The notes: generated by a model not told the origin, from the letters alone. Counted from the first letter of the stretch, positions 26,946 to 36,330 are shown. The stretch is 64,000 nt of DNA from an uncultured Gemmatimonadota bacterium (GCA_903882745.1 CAIRYG010000007.1:62001-126000); one strand, 5' to 3'. Numbers and translations are program-made.

Positions 26946-26973
26946 ACCCAAGAACCCTGAACTGGGTCTTTTT
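26946..26973 (+). terminator. Hairpin plus T-run in the rplS leader, possible attenuator
   Basis: Within the 83-nt trmD-rplS gap, ACCCA (26946-26950) can pair with TGGGT (26963-26967), followed by CTTTTT (26968-26973). A second ACCC at 26954-26957 can pair with the same GGGT. Two mutually exclusive stems before a T-run look like an attenuator or weak terminator just upstream of the L19 ribosome site. The stems are short, so confidence is low. Confidence 0.35.
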
Positions 26974-26992
26974 CCCTGGCCCGGAGCTGTCT

Positions 26993-27373
26993 ATGCACGA
27001 GTTTATCGAGACCCAGAAAGAGTGGATGAAGGTGATCCCGCCCTTCCGTTCCGGCGACACGCTCCGCGTGAATGTCCGAGTCAAGGAAGGTGAGAAAGAG
27101 CGTATTCAGGCCTTCGAGGGCGTCTGCATTGCCCGTCGCGGTGCCGGTGTGTCGTGCACCTTCACGGTGCGCAAGATCTCGAACGGTGTCGGTGTGGAGC
27201 GTATCTTCCCCGACCACTCGCCGATGATCGAGAGCATCAACGTCGTGCGCCGCGGTCGCGTGCGTCGTGCCAAGCTCTTCTACCTCCGCAACGTGACCGG
27301 CAAGTCGGCGCGCATCAAGGAGCGTAAGGTTCGCGTGGCGGTCCCGGCAACTGGGACGGCCGCCGAGGCGTAA
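26993..27373 (+). CDS. rplS: 50S ribosomal protein L19
   Basis: A 126-residue large-subunit protein at the 30S-50S interface. [20 protein letters not shown] at about 15-34, [14 protein letters not shown] and [20 protein letters not shown] are the L19 core. [20 protein letters not shown] closes it. A short Ala/Val/Thr tail follows. GGAG about 6 nt upstream supports the ATG. It lies in the standard trmD-rplS-rnhB order. Confidence 0.98.
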   Translation: MHEFIETQKEWMKVIPPFRSGDTLRVNVRVKEGEKERIQAFEGVCIARRGAGVSCTFTVRKISNGVGVERIFPDHSPMIESINVVRRGRVRRAKLFYLRNVTGKSARIKERKVRVAVPATGTAAEA

Positions 27374-27391
27374 GCCGGTCGGGCCGCGAGA

Positions 27392-28018
27392 GTGGCCCGC
27401 TGGAGCGCTATCGAGCGGGACCTGCGCGCCAATGGCGCGCAGCACATCGCCGGAGTTGATGAAGTCGGACGGGGCCCGCTTGCGGGCCCCGTTGTCGCAT
27501 GCGCGGTGATCATGCCCGCTGCTGCCCGCGCCATTGCTGGGGTGGCCGACTCCAAGCTGCTGTCCCCGGCGGAGCGTGAGCGACTTGCCCGCCTGATTGT
27601 CGAGCGCGCGGCGTGTGTGGCGCTGGGCGCCGCGAGTGTGCGTGAGATTGGAGAACGCAACATCTATCAGGCCACCTCGCTGGCCATGCGTCGTGCGCTG
27701 CGCCGTCTTGTGATCGCACCAGACGCGGTGCTCGTTGATGGTAAGCCGATCAAGACGCTTGGCGTGGAGCATATCGCCGTGGTGAAGGGCGACAACAAGT
27801 GCTACGCCATTGCCTGCGCGAGCATCGTGGCGAAGGTGGTCCGTGACCGGTTGATGCAGCGGTTGGATGCGCGGTATCCGGTGTATGCCTGGCGGAATAA
27901 TGCCGGCTACGGGACGCCGGTCCACATCGCAGCGCTCGGTGCGCATGGACTGACGGCGCACCATCGGGTGTCGTTTTGTCGGTCGGTGCTGGAGCGGGAA
28001 CTGGAGCTCGGGCTGTAG
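27392..28018 (+). CDS. rnhB: Ribonuclease HII
   Basis: A 208-residue endonuclease that cuts the RNA strand of RNA-DNA hybrids and initiates removal of single ribonucleotides. The active-site motif AGVDEVGRGPLAGPVV gives D23 and E24, and D116 lies in DAVLVDGKPIK. IYQATSLAMRRAL and KGDNKCYAIACASIVAKVVR fill the middle. The GTG start at 27392 lies in a small stem (27380-27385 with 27394-27399) that might limit initiation. An 11-bp perfect inverted repeat at 27469-27492 lies within the active-site coding region. Confidence 0.96.
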   Translation: MARWSAIERDLRANGAQHIAGVDEVGRGPLAGPVVACAVIMPAAARAIAGVADSKLLSPAERERLARLIVERAACVALGAASVREIGERNIYQATSLAMRRALRRLVIAPDAVLVDGKPIKTLGVEHIAVVKGDNKCYAIACASIVAKVVRDRLMQRLDARYPVYAWRNNAGYGTPVHIAALGAHGLTAHHRVSFCRSVLERELELGL

Positions 28019-28110
28019 CGTTTTGCTCGAACCAGTGGTGCTGCTACTTTTCAGGGCGAACCGTGGGCCGTCACGGCCATTCGACCGACTTCAGCGACGA
28101 GGATTGCACG

Positions 28111-28299
28111 ATGTACATCATCAAGATGAACGAGATCGAATTGCCGGTGACGTACCCGACGCGTGAAGCCGCGGTCGAAGAAGTCCATCGCATGTTTGGC
28201 GAGACGGAGTTCGACACCGGTGGGGCGAATATCATCTTCTGGCCCAGTGTGTCGGCGCGCGGCAACACTAAGATCGAGATCGCGAAGGGCGGCGCGTAG
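28111..28299 (+). CDS. Small hypothetical protein (62 aa)
   Basis: A short gene starting at ATG 28111, with GAGGA 8 nt upstream (28098-28102), a good ribosome site. The product begins MYIIKMNEIELPVTYPTREA and continues with mixed charged and hydrophobic residues. No signal peptide, cysteine motif or membrane segment is seen, and I do not recognise it. Its last 32 nt overlap the end of the membrane-protein gene on the minus strand. A longer frame from 27976 starts inside rnhB and lacks a ribosome site. Real translation is likely from the ribosome site; function unknown. Confidence 0.65.
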   Translation: MYIIKMNEIELPVTYPTREAAVEEVHRMFGETEFDTGGANIIFWPSVSARGNTKIEIAKGGA

Positions 28300-30115
28300 G
28301 GCTCGCCGTTCGACCGCGGGGCTCGGCGGGCGAGTGTTCGCCGGCCAGTTCGTAGAGCGTGACGAACAATCCCGCGCCGCCGTAGATAATTCCACGCTTC
28401 CATTCGCTGCCACCCGGCACCTCCACGCGCCGCAGGTCGGTGCGCGTGTAGGATGATTCGGCGTGCGCCAGCACCGGTCGCTTGAGAATCACCTGCATGG
28501 AGCGCTGCACCTGGCGGAAATCGTCAGCGCGCATGGGTGCCGTGCTATTTACAAAGAGAATCCGCCGTGGTTCGTCGGGCCCCAGTGCGCGCCTGAAGGT
28601 GCCGAACTGGGGGAGGTCGGAGCAGGCCTTGTGAAAAAACGGCGCGCGGAGCGCGGGCATCAGCGCGAGGTCGTCGGTGCAGTTGAACCCAACGATGAGA
28701 TCCGCCTGCGTGCTGTCCGCGAGTGCCACGAGTTCGGATTCGTGGAACGGGTTTGTGCGGTCGGCCATCACGGTGGGCATGGCGGATAGATACGCGCCCA
28801 CCATCGCTGCGGCTGCCACCGTGCTGACGGCGGTGCTCACCGCGACCGTGCCACGGGCTGTGATCGCGCGCGCGATAAACAGCGCCAGGAAAGGCAGCCA
28901 GATCAGGGCGTGACGAGTGGGGCTCAAGGTGAGTGCGCGAATCCCGATCAGGGCCACCCACGTCAGCGCCAGGGTGCCGCTCAGCAGGAGGATCGACCGA
29001 TCAACGACGGTGCCCGAGCGCCACATGACTCGAATGCCGACGACGGCGAGGCCGGTGCTCAGGAGCCCGAGCGCGGAGGCGGCGGGACTCGTGTCGGGGA
29101 GCACGGCGGTCACGGCGGTGATCGTCGCGATGGTGTTGCCAATGAAAAATGTCGCGAGGTAGGTGAGCGCTGCGCCAACGCCGGCACTCTGTGGGATCGC
29201 GAACAGGTATTCCTGGTGTGGCCCCGCATTCCACGACACGCCAGCGCCGGCCCAGAGATACAGGAAGTAGTGATAGAGCGCCGCGCTGCTGACGACGAGC
29301 GGGAGTGCCCCCCAGATCATGGCGCGCGTGAGTGCGGTGCGCGTGAGTTCTGTGCGAGTTGCGCCGCTGCGCGCTGCGCCGGTGTGCGTTGCGCCGGTGT
29401 GCAGGGACTGCCACCCACGTGCCACCGCGTAGGCGGGGAGCATAAAGAGCAGCTGGTACTGGCACCAGGTCAGGAGGGCGAGGACGCATGCCTCGCCGAC
29501 TGCGCGACCTGGTGTAACGCGCGCCTCGGCGGATACCACGAGCAGCATCAGGAGCGAAGTCGAGGCGAGGGTGCCGAGCGCGTAGTTCTCCATTTGTGCG
29601 GCGTGGAGCGAGAGTTCAATGCTGCAGGCGCCGACTGCTGCGGTGAGGAGCGCGAGGGCGGCACGTCGCTCGCCGCCCACGCGCCACCCGATGAGTGCGA
29701 GCAGGAGCGGCACCAGCGTGGCGAACAGGAGCGACGGGAATCGTCCGCGCACGAGGAGTTGCTGATAGGTGAGTCCGCGGTGGATCAGTGCGCCCGTGAG
29801 GAGGAACTGTGCCGGCGCGTAGGTCCATTGCTGGGAGACGGCAAGCGAGCTGCCGATTTTTGCGATCACGGGGGCAGCGCCGGCTGCGGTGGCGCCGCGA
29901 ACCAGCAGTGCGAGCGGGCCATGGCCACCGTTGCGCGCGAGGCCGGCGGCCACGGCGGCGGGGCTGGCGACCGCTTGCGATTCGAGGAGTGTCACGGCGA
30001 CGCCGACATCGTCGACGTGCGTGACCATGGCGGGGACGGCGCGCGCTTTGGCGATGGCCGTTGTGGCCACGATCAGCAGGACGCCAATGATGGTGAGGCT
30101 GACGCGTCGCGTCAT
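28268..30115 (-). CDS. Polytopic membrane protein, GT-C (GT39/ArnT-like) glycosyltransferase candidate
   Basis: A 615-residue inner-membrane protein with a signal-anchor at the N-terminus and about ten further hydrophobic segments. The first extracytoplasmic loop has MVTHVDDVGV near residue 32, comparable to the acidic motif of GT-C enzymes. A long periplasmic C-terminal domain begins around residue 450, in keeping with lipid-linked sugar transfer to proteins, lipids or arabinose-type donors. Between two membrane segments near residue 240-265 is a stretch of degenerate TGA/RTxL units, noted separately. The family assignment is by topology and acidic motif only; it may be an uncharacterised membrane protein. 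Confidence 0.6.
   Translation of the reverse strand: MTRRVSLTIIGVLLIVATTAIAKARAVPAMVTHVDDVGVAVTLLESQAVASPAAVAAGLARNGGHGPLALLVRGATAAGAAPVIAKIGSSLAVSQQWTYAPAQFLLTGALIHRGLTYQQLLVRGRFPSLLFATLVPLLLALIGWRVGGERRAALALLTAAVGACSIELSLHAAQMENYALGTLASTSLLMLLVVSAEARVTPGRAVGEACVLALLTWCQYQLLFMLPAYAVARGWQSLHTGATHTGAARSGATRTELTRTALTRAMIWGALPLVVSSAALYHYFLYLWAGAGVSWNAGPHQEYLFAIPQSAGVGAALTYLATFFIGNTIATITAVTAVLPDTSPAASALGLLSTGLAVVGIRVMWRSGTVVDRSILLLSGTLALTWVALIGIRALTLSPTRHALIWLPFLALFIARAITARGTVAVSTAVSTVAAAAMVGAYLSAMPTVMADRTNPFHESELVALADSTQADLIVGFNCTDDLALMPALRAPFFHKACSDLPQFGTFRRALGPDEPRRILFVNSTAPMRADDFRQVQRSMQVILKRPVLAHAESSYTRTDLRRVEVPGGSEWKRGIIYGGAGLFVTLYELAGEHSPAEPRGRTASPTRRPSRSRS
29338..29405 (-). repeat. Degenerate short repeat within membrane-protein gene
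   Basis: On the minus strand a run of short units encodes HTGAT, HTGAA, RSGAT, RTELT and RTALT in series, a 15-nt repeat with sequence decay. It falls in a hydrophilic loop between membrane segments of the GT-C-like protein. Slippage could change loop length without breaking the frame. Confidence 0.6.
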
Positions 30116-30303
30116 GCGCCCGGTGATGGAGCGAGGGTCACGCGGAGGTGCTGTGGGGAAGGGGCGAAGCGGAGCTACGTACGAGCGACCTACGAGCGAA
30201 AGTTCGGGGGGGATCGGCTGGCGTCAAGTGAGCGCCACTCGGCGGCCGATATGAAAGTTGGGGTAGAGAAAGTGATGCGGGTGCGCCAAATTGCACGGAG
30301 TAC

Positions 30304-30376
<73 letters not shown>

Positions 30377-30382
30377 TTATCT

Positions 30383-30423
30383 ACGAGGGGCCTCCAGCGC
30401 ATCTGCGCGCGGAGGCCCCTCGT
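30383..30423 (+). terminator. Terminator hairpin after tRNA-Lys
   Basis: ACGAGGGGCCTCC (30383-30395) pairs perfectly with GGAGGCCCCTCGT (30411-30423), a 13-bp stem with a 15-nt loop. It starts 7 nt after the tRNA. GTGTTTCC follows, so the T-tract is short. It may also serve the convergent 89-aa gene. Confidence 0.8.
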
Positions 30424-30475
30424 GTGTTTCCGGTAGAACGGCGGCGGGTCGACGCTGGTGAGAGCGCCGAGCGCG

Positions 30476-30745
30476 TTACATCTCCGCCGGCACCGCGTCG
30501 GTCACCTTGCGGCGCGCGACCAGCGATCGGAGCTGGAGGGCATTCCGGACGCGGCACCACCGGTCCCAGGCGGTCAGGAGCTCAGCGGGCCCGCGGAACA
30601 TCAGGTAGCGGCCGCCACGGAGCTTTTTTTCCTTGTTGTCGAGAATCAGGAAGCGGCCGTAGAGGCGCTCCTCGACGTCAATGAGATCCTCGTCTGCCAG
30701 GGTCTTGATCCACGTGCCATTGATGCGGTCGGGGACGAGTCTCAT
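30476..30745 (-). CDS. Hypothetical protein (89 aa)
   Basis: A small basic protein from ATG 30745, with GGAG 5 nt upstream on the minus strand; a GTG at 30793 would add 16 residues but has no ribosome site. The product has no signal peptide or membrane segment. It contains VEERLYGRFLILDNKEKK followed by LRGGRYLMFRGPAELLTAWD and a Lys/Arg-rich end. I do not recognise a family. The charge pattern could suit nucleic-acid binding, but that is a guess. Confidence 0.6.
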   Translation of the reverse strand: MRLVPDRINGTWIKTLADEDLIDVEERLYGRFLILDNKEKKLRGGRYLMFRGPAELLTAWDRWCRVRNALQLRSLVARRKVTDAVPAEM

Positions 30746-30881
30746 GTAGGCTCCAGCCTTCGGGAAATGCGACCGGGTCACGTTCTGGCCCACAATCTAT
30801 AAGTTGAAGCATACACGCCGACGCAGAGCGGTGCGCCCTTTGTCATCTCCCTGACATCCCCCGCGGGAATTCTCACACGTT

Positions 30882-32087
30882 ATGCGATCGATTGTCCGTA
30901 TTGTGGGCCTCCTGACGCTCTCCGCGGGCGTGGCATCGGCTCAACAGCCGCTGTCCCGCGCCGAGGCGTGGAGCGCCGCGCTCACCCGAGGCGGGCGCAT
31001 GGGTTTGGCTCGCGCCGATTCGGCGATGGCCAGGGGAGCGCTCCTCACCGCGCGCCAGTTTGAGAATCCGACCCTGGGGTTGAGCTACAGCCGCTCAACG
31101 CCGCAGGAGCACTATTCCGTCGACCTGCCGCTCGACTATCCGTGGCTCCGTCGCGACCGAATCGGGGGCGCCGAGGCGGGGTATGCGGCGGCTCGCATCC
31201 GACTGAAGCTCGAGCGAGCGGCGGCTGCGTTCGAGGTGGATGCCGGCTACACGGAGGCGCTGGCGGCTGCGAAACGTGCCCGCCTGTCGGCGCTGACCTC
31301 CCACGATGCCGACAGCGTGCTCACGCTCGCGAAACTGCGTCGCGACGCGGGTGACGGCTCGGAGCTCGACGTGCAGCTCGCAATTGTGAATGCCGGACAG
31401 CTCGCGAACGACGCCGAGCGCGATCAGCTGGATGCGCAGACTTCGTTGCTGGCGCTTCAAGCGGCGATTGGGATGGCCGCCGACAGCGCCCGCGTGACGC
31501 TCACGGATACGTTGGAGTCGGGCACGACGCGCGCGGCACCCGGGGGCGCGACCTTGTTGGCCGTCGCGGCGGCAGAGGAAGATGTGGTGGCCGCCGAGCG
31601 GTCGTTGGCGCTCGCGCGGGGGCTGATGTGGCCCGCGCCGTCGCTGTCGTTAGGGTTTGAGAGCCACGATCCTGGGGGCACGGAGAACCAGGCGCTTCCG
31701 ACCATCGGATTCTCGTTCCCGCTCCCCGTGCTGCACAAGAATGCCGGGGCTGTCGCGCAAGCACAGGCGGCTCGCGACCGGGCCGCGGCCGCACTCCTCT
31801 TGGCGCGCATCGGGGCCTCCCAGCAGGCCTCCAAGGCGTTGCGCGAGGCGACGGCGGCGCAGTCCCGACTCAATCGCAGTGTCCAGTTGCTGAGCGCTGC
31901 CGAACGGGTCGCAGCGCTCTCGCTCGTGGCCTTCCGCGAAGGTGCGGCGGCACTCCCCTCGGTACTGGAAGCTCAGCGGAGTGCGCGCACCGCGATGACG
32001 CAGTACGTGAACGACCTCGCAGCGGCGCGAACAGCGGCCGCCTTGCTCCAGTTCGCAACGCTTACCGTGAACGACACGATCCCATGA
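30882..32087 (+). CDS. TolC/CzcC-type outer-membrane efflux protein
   Basis: A 401-residue outer-membrane factor with a signal peptide cleaved near ASA-QQ (about residue 21). The mature part is the expected alternation of long helices and beta-strand segments: ARQFENPTLGLSYSRS near 55, paired heptad-rich helices, then SLSLGFESHDPGG and PTIGFSFPLPVLHKNAGAVA near 270-288, which correspond to the second strand pair. Length and the LPVLHKNAG motif are typical of CzcC/CusC-like factors. The stop overlaps the adaptor gene (ATGA), starting a three-gene tripartite efflux operon. Substrate cannot be read from this component. Confidence 0.9.
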   Translation: MRSIVRIVGLLTLSAGVASAQQPLSRAEAWSAALTRGGRMGLARADSAMARGALLTARQFENPTLGLSYSRSTPQEHYSVDLPLDYPWLRRDRIGGAEAGYAAARIRLKLERAAAAFEVDAGYTEALAAAKRARLSALTSHDADSVLTLAKLRRDAGDGSELDVQLAIVNAGQLANDAERDQLDAQTSLLALQAAIGMAADSARVTLTDTLESGTTRAAPGGATLLAVAAAEEDVVAAERSLALARGLMWPAPSLSLGFESHDPGGTENQALPTIGFSFPLPVLHKNAGAVAQAQAARDRAAAALLLARIGASQQASKALREATAAQSRLNRSVQLLSAAERVAALSLVAFREGAAALPSVLEAQRSARTAMTQYVNDLAAARTAAALLQFATLTVNDTIP

Positions 32088-33211
32088 AACGAATTTCGAA
32101 CGTCGCGACCCTGCTCGGCTTCCTGCTCCCGGTGCTGCTGCCGCTCGCTGTGACGGGGTGCGAAAAGAAGGAGGCGGAGAAGGAAAAAGCCAAAGCGGAG
32201 GTGACCGCTGAGGTTGCGCCGGCCGCCGCAGAGAAGTTCTCTGAGGTCGCCGAGGCGGTCGGGTCGGTGACGGCACGGGTGGGGCGCGTTGCGTCGCTGG
32301 CCGCGCCGTCGCCAACGCGCGTAGCGCGGGTCTTTGTGACCACAGGCGCCATCGTGAAAATCGGCGATCCCTTGATCGAGTTTGAGCGGGCGCCATTCGA
32401 ATCGGCGGCGGCGAGCGCTGAGGCGGCGTTGCTGACAGCGGAGCGCGCGGCGGACCGAGCGAAGCGGCTCGCCGATGCGGGTGTCGGGGCGCGGAAAGAT
32501 GCGGAGTCGGCAACGGCGGAGTTGGCCGCAGCGACCGCCAACGCGGTGACGGCTCGACGCGCGCGCGATTTGGCGACGCTCCGTTCACCAATCGCTGGTG
32601 TGGTCACGCGGCTCTCGGCGGTGCTTGGCGCGAGCGCGGACGCCGGGCAGTCACTGGTGGAGGTCTCGGATCCGTCGGTGTTGGATGTGGTAGTGGCGCT
32701 CGACCCAGTGGTCGCGTCGACCGTGCATCGCGGACAGGCGGTCACGCTGTTCGCGGGCGCAGCGGCCGATGGGACGCCGGTGGCGCGTGGCACGGTCGCC
32801 GATGTGGCGATGGCGGTCGATACCGCGAGCCGCGGAGTGTCGGTGCGTGTGGCGGTGGACAACATGTCGCGCCCGCTCCGGTTTGGCGAAACGGTGTTTG
32901 CCCGCGTGTCTGTGGCGGAGCATGTAGCGGCAGTGGTGGTGCCGATTGCGGCGCTGGTACCGACCGGTGAGGGATTCCGTGTGTTCGTCGTTGACGACGA
33001 GGGTATTGCCCATGCGCGCGACGTAAAGGTTGGTGCGCGTAGCGATCACGGGATCTGGGTGCGCGAGGGGCTCAAGGCGGGTGAGAAGGTCGTGACGACG
33101 GGCGCCTACGGCATGGACGACAGCGCGAAGGTCGTGGGCAAGCGGGAGGCAAAGGACGAGAAGGATGCCAAGGACGACACGCCGACCAAGCCGGGAGCAA
33201 AGGCTCCGTGA
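32084..33211 (+). CDS. RND efflux periplasmic adaptor (membrane fusion protein), lipoprotein
   Basis: A 375-residue adaptor linking the RND pump to the outer-membrane factor. The signal peptide ends in a lipobox (LAVTGC, Cys about residue 26). A charged EKKEAEKEKAKAE stretch follows, then a half-lipoyl segment (ITGA-like FVTTGAIVKIGDPLIEF), an alanine-rich helical hairpin and the second half-lipoyl TLRSPIAGVVTRL. A beta-barrel and membrane-proximal domain follow. The last 30 residues are a Lys/Asp-rich tail. Overlaps both neighbours by 4 nt. No metal-binding His/Met cluster of the CusB type is evident. Confidence 0.92.
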   Translation: MKRISNVATLLGFLLPVLLPLAVTGCEKKEAEKEKAKAEVTAEVAPAAAEKFSEVAEAVGSVTARVGRVASLAAPSPTRVARVFVTTGAIVKIGDPLIEFERAPFESAAASAEAALLTAERAADRAKRLADAGVGARKDAESATAELAAATANAVTARRARDLATLRSPIAGVVTRLSAVLGASADAGQSLVEVSDPSVLDVVVALDPVVASTVHRGQAVTLFAGAAADGTPVARGTVADVAMAVDTASRGVSVRVAVDNMSRPLRFGETVFARVSVAEHVAAVVVPIAALVPTGEGFRVFVVDDEGIAHARDVKVGARSDHGIWVREGLKAGEKVVTTGAYGMDDSAKVVGKREAKDEKDAKDDTPTKPGAKAP

Positions 33212-36200
33212 GCGGCCCGCGTAGCGACGAACGTCGCGACGAGCGTGGCGGTTCGCTCTTCGATTTCCTCTCCGGGCAGCGTCGCTTTATCTATCTCGCG
33301 GTCGCGCTGCTGAGCGCTGCGGGTATTTGGTCGGCGATGCAGTTGCCGTCGGCGATCTACCCTGAGCTGACCTTCCCGCGCATCACGATTGTGGCCGAGG
33401 GCTCGTCACTCGGCGCGCGTCAGGTGGTGTTCGCCATGACCCGCCCGATCGAAGAAGCGGTGAGCATTGTTCCCGGCGTGGAGCGCGTGAAGTCGCGCTC
33501 GATTCGTGGGTCGAGCGAGGTGTCGATCACGTTCAATGAGCATACGGATATGCCGTATGCGTTGCAGTTGGTTCGGACGCGCGTCGAGGAGATTCGGGGT
33601 GAGCTCCCTCCCGGTCTCGATATTCAGGTGGAGCGGTTGGCGCCGTCGCTCTTTCCGATTGTGTCGTACAATCTTGAAGGGGGCGACCCCGCGACGTTGT
33701 ATGACATTGCACGGTATCAGATCAAGCCCGTGCTCTCGCGCGTGCCCGGTGTGGGGCGCGTCGACATTCAGGGAACTGATGTCCGCGAGATCGAAGTGAT
33801 TGCCGATCCGGCGCGCTTGGCCGCGGCGGGGCTTACGTACGACGACCTTGCCGCAGCGATCAAGGCAGGGATTGCCGTGGATGCGGTTGGCCGCGTGGCG
33901 CGTGACTACAAGCAGTATTTGGTGGTCGCGGCGCAAGAAGCGCATTCGGCGGAAGATGTCGCGGCGGTGATTGTGCGTGGTTCGCTGCGCGTGCGCGATG
34001 TGGCGACGGTGGTGCCGGGCACAGAAGATCATGTGCGCGTGGTGGCCGGCGACGGAAAGCCGGCCGCGCTGATCAATGTGACGCGGCAGGTTGGCGGGAA
34101 CACCATTGAGATCCGCGACAGTGTGGCGCAGGTCGCCAAGGCGATGGCGTCGACGCTCCCGCCAGGGGTGCATCTGAAGCCCGTGTACGATCAAGCAGCG
34201 CTCGTTGCCGATGCCGTGAGTGCGGTGCGCGATGCCATGCTCATTGGCGCCCTGCTGGCGGTCATCATTCTGCTGCTGTTTTTGCGGCATGGACGTATCA
34301 CTGCCATCAGTGCGACTGCCATTCCGCTGACGCTCGCGGTGACGATGTTCATCATGCGGTTGCTCGGACAAACGTTCAACCTGATGACCTTGGGTGCGAT
34401 GGCGATCGCGATTGGTCTCGTGATTGACGACGCGGTGGTCATTACCGAGAACATTGTGCGGCACCTCCGCTTGACCAGCGACCGGACCGCGGCCATTCGA
34501 GAGGCGGTGCAGGAGCTGATTTGGCCGGTGACGTCGTCCACAGTCACGACGGTGGTGGTGTTTCTGCCGCTCGGATTGCTGGAGGGTGTGGCGGGGCAGT
34601 TCTTCTCGGCGCTGTCGCTGACGCTGACGATCGCGGTGCTGGTGTCGCTCGTGTTGGCGTTGACCATCATTCCGCTGATGAGCGAGCAGTTCCTGCGCGA
34701 CGAGGATACGCACGAGACAGTTTCAGAGGGGAAAGCGGGACCGCTCGCGCGTATTTCACGCGCCATCGACTCGTTGGCCAGTCGGTATTCGCGCGGCCTT
34801 GCGGCGATCCTGCATCGGCGTCGTTTGATCTTGGTGATTGCGGTGCTGTTGGCTGGAGCTGGCGTTGGGGCCTATCAGATTGTGGGGACAGGCTTTCTTC
34901 CCGAGATGGATGAAGGTTCGTTCATTCTCGATTATTGGAGTCCTGGTGGAACGGCGCTGACGGAGACCGATCGCCAGTTGCGGATTGTCGAGAAGATTTT
35001 GGCGGAGACACCGGAAGTGGCGGGAACGTCGCGGCGCACGGGGGCTGAGCTTGGATTGTTCGCGACGGAGCAGAATCGGGGCGACATTTCGGTTCGGCTG
35101 GTGCCGCACGGGCAGCGCTCGCGCAACATCGAGGAAGTGATGGACGAGGTGCGAGGCAAGATTGAAGCCGCGACGCCGCGCCTGCGCGTGGAGTTCGTGC
35201 AGATTTTGTCGGACGTGCTGGACGACCTTTCGGGCGCGGCGCGGCCGGTGGAGGTCAAGCTGTTCGGGTCAGACCTGCTGGCGCTCGAGAAGTACGCAGC
35301 GCGCATTGCCCCAAAGATGCAGAAGGTGGAGGGGTTAGAAGATTTCTTCGCTGGGATCGCGCCGCCGGCAGCTGAAATGGGAATGCGCATCAAGACCGCG
35401 GAAGCGTCACGGCTTGGGTTGACGGCGCAGCAGGTGAGTGCGGCCGTGAGTGGAGCACTCCTTGGCGTGCCGGCCGGCGAAATCCGGCTGGATGATCGGT
35501 CGATTGGTATTCGCGTCCGAGCGAGTGACGCCGTGCGGCTGAACGCGAATCGGCTCGGTGCACTGCCGGTGTATTCACCGCAGACGCATCAGGCCGCCGC
35601 CTTGTCTTCGCTTGCGGATTTCACGGCCGAGGATGTGCGAAGCGAACACCTACGCGAGAACCAACAGCAGTTGCTCGCGATCACGGCGGGCGTTGAGGGG
35701 CGTGCGCTCAGTGAGGCGATGGATGACGTGCGTGCTATTCTTGACGCGAATCCGGCCCCGGATGGGATCCGTGTGGAGTTGGGGGGGCGCTATGCCAGTC
35801 AGCAGCGGGCCTTCCGCGCCTTGTTGATTGTGCTGGCACTCGCGGCGGTGAGTGTCATGGCGGTGATGGTGTTGCAGTTCCGGAGTTTTGTGGAGCCGCT
35901 GGTGGTGCTGCTCGCCGCGCCGCTCTCTTTTGTTGGGGCGTTGGCCATTTTGATTGTGACCAAGACACCGCTGAACGTCGCCAGCTTTATGGGGCTCATT
36001 CTGCTGGTTGGGCTCGTGGTGAAGAATGGCATTATCCTGCTCGATTTCACGCGGCACCGGATGCAGGAAGGTGGAGTGGACCTCGAGACGGGGATTCGCG
36101 AGGCGGCGGCGGTGCGCTTGCGCCCGATTTTGATGACGACACTCTGCACACTCTTCGGGTTGCTGCCGCTGGCCCTTGGCATTGGCGCGGGGAGCGAGCT

Positions 36201-36330
36201 GCAGAAGCCGCTCGCGCTCGCGGTAATTGGCGGTTTGGCGTTGTCGACGCCGGTCACGCTCATTGTGGTGCCGGTGTTGCTGGTGGCGATCCGCGGTGCT
36301 GGGTATCGGTTGCCGACGTCATCGCGCTGA
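33208..36330 (+). CDS. RND-family multidrug/metal efflux transporter
   Basis: A 1040-residue inner-membrane pump of about 12 membrane segments with two large periplasmic loops. TM1 carries LAVALLSAAGIW near residue 30, followed by LPSAIYPELTFPRI. The proton-relay acidic residues sit in GLVIDDAVVITENIVRH near 407 (DD pair in TM4). Second-half motifs include GVGAYQIVGTGFLPEMDEG and GLILLVGLVVKNGIILLD. The start is GTG overlapping the adaptor stop. Sequence features fit the HAE/HME superfamily generally. I could not distinguish drug from metal substrates; adjacent two-component genes may control it. Confidence 0.93.
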   Translation: MSGPRSDERRDERGGSLFDFLSGQRRFIYLAVALLSAAGIWSAMQLPSAIYPELTFPRITIVAEGSSLGARQVVFAMTRPIEEAVSIVPGVERVKSRSIRGSSEVSITFNEHTDMPYALQLVRTRVEEIRGELPPGLDIQVERLAPSLFPIVSYNLEGGDPATLYDIARYQIKPVLSRVPGVGRVDIQGTDVREIEVIADPARLAAAGLTYDDLAAAIKAGIAVDAVGRVARDYKQYLVVAAQEAHSAEDVAAVIVRGSLRVRDVATVVPGTEDHVRVVAGDGKPAALINVTRQVGGNTIEIRDSVAQVAKAMASTLPPGVHLKPVYDQAALVADAVSAVRDAMLIGALLAVIILLLFLRHGRITAISATAIPLTLAVTMFIMRLLGQTFNLMTLGAMAIAIGLVIDDAVVITENIVRHLRLTSDRTAAIREAVQELIWPVTSSTVTTVVVFLPLGLLEGVAGQFFSALSLTLTIAVLVSLVLALTIIPLMSEQFLRDEDTHETVSEGKAGPLARISRAIDSLASRYSRGLAAILHRRRLILVIAVLLAGAGVGAYQIVGTGFLPEMDEGSFILDYWSPGGTALTETDRQLRIVEKILAETPEVAGTSRRTGAELGLFATEQNRGDISVRLVPHGQRSRNIEEVMDEVRGKIEAATPRLRVEFVQILSDVLDDLSGAARPVEVKLFGSDLLALEKYAARIAPKMQKVEGLEDFFAGIAPPAAEMGMRIKTAEASRLGLTAQQVSAAVSGALLGVPAGEIRLDDRSIGIRVRASDAVRLNANRLGALPVYSPQTHQAAALSSLADFTAEDVRSEHLRENQQQLLAITAGVEGRALSEAMDDVRAILDANPAPDGIRVELGGRYASQQRAFRALLIVLALAAVSVMAVMVLQFRSFVEPLVVLLAAPLSFVGALAILIVTKTPLNVASFMGLILLVGLVVKNGIILLDFTRHRMQEGGVDLETGIREAAAVRLRPILMTTLCTLFGLLPLALGIGAGSELQKPLALAVIGGLALSTPVTLIVVPVLLVAIRGAGYRLPTSSR

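Noticed and set aside
33406-34713. 435-codon frame on - opposite the RND pump
   Set aside because: His/Arg/Gln-rich antisense product without motifs.
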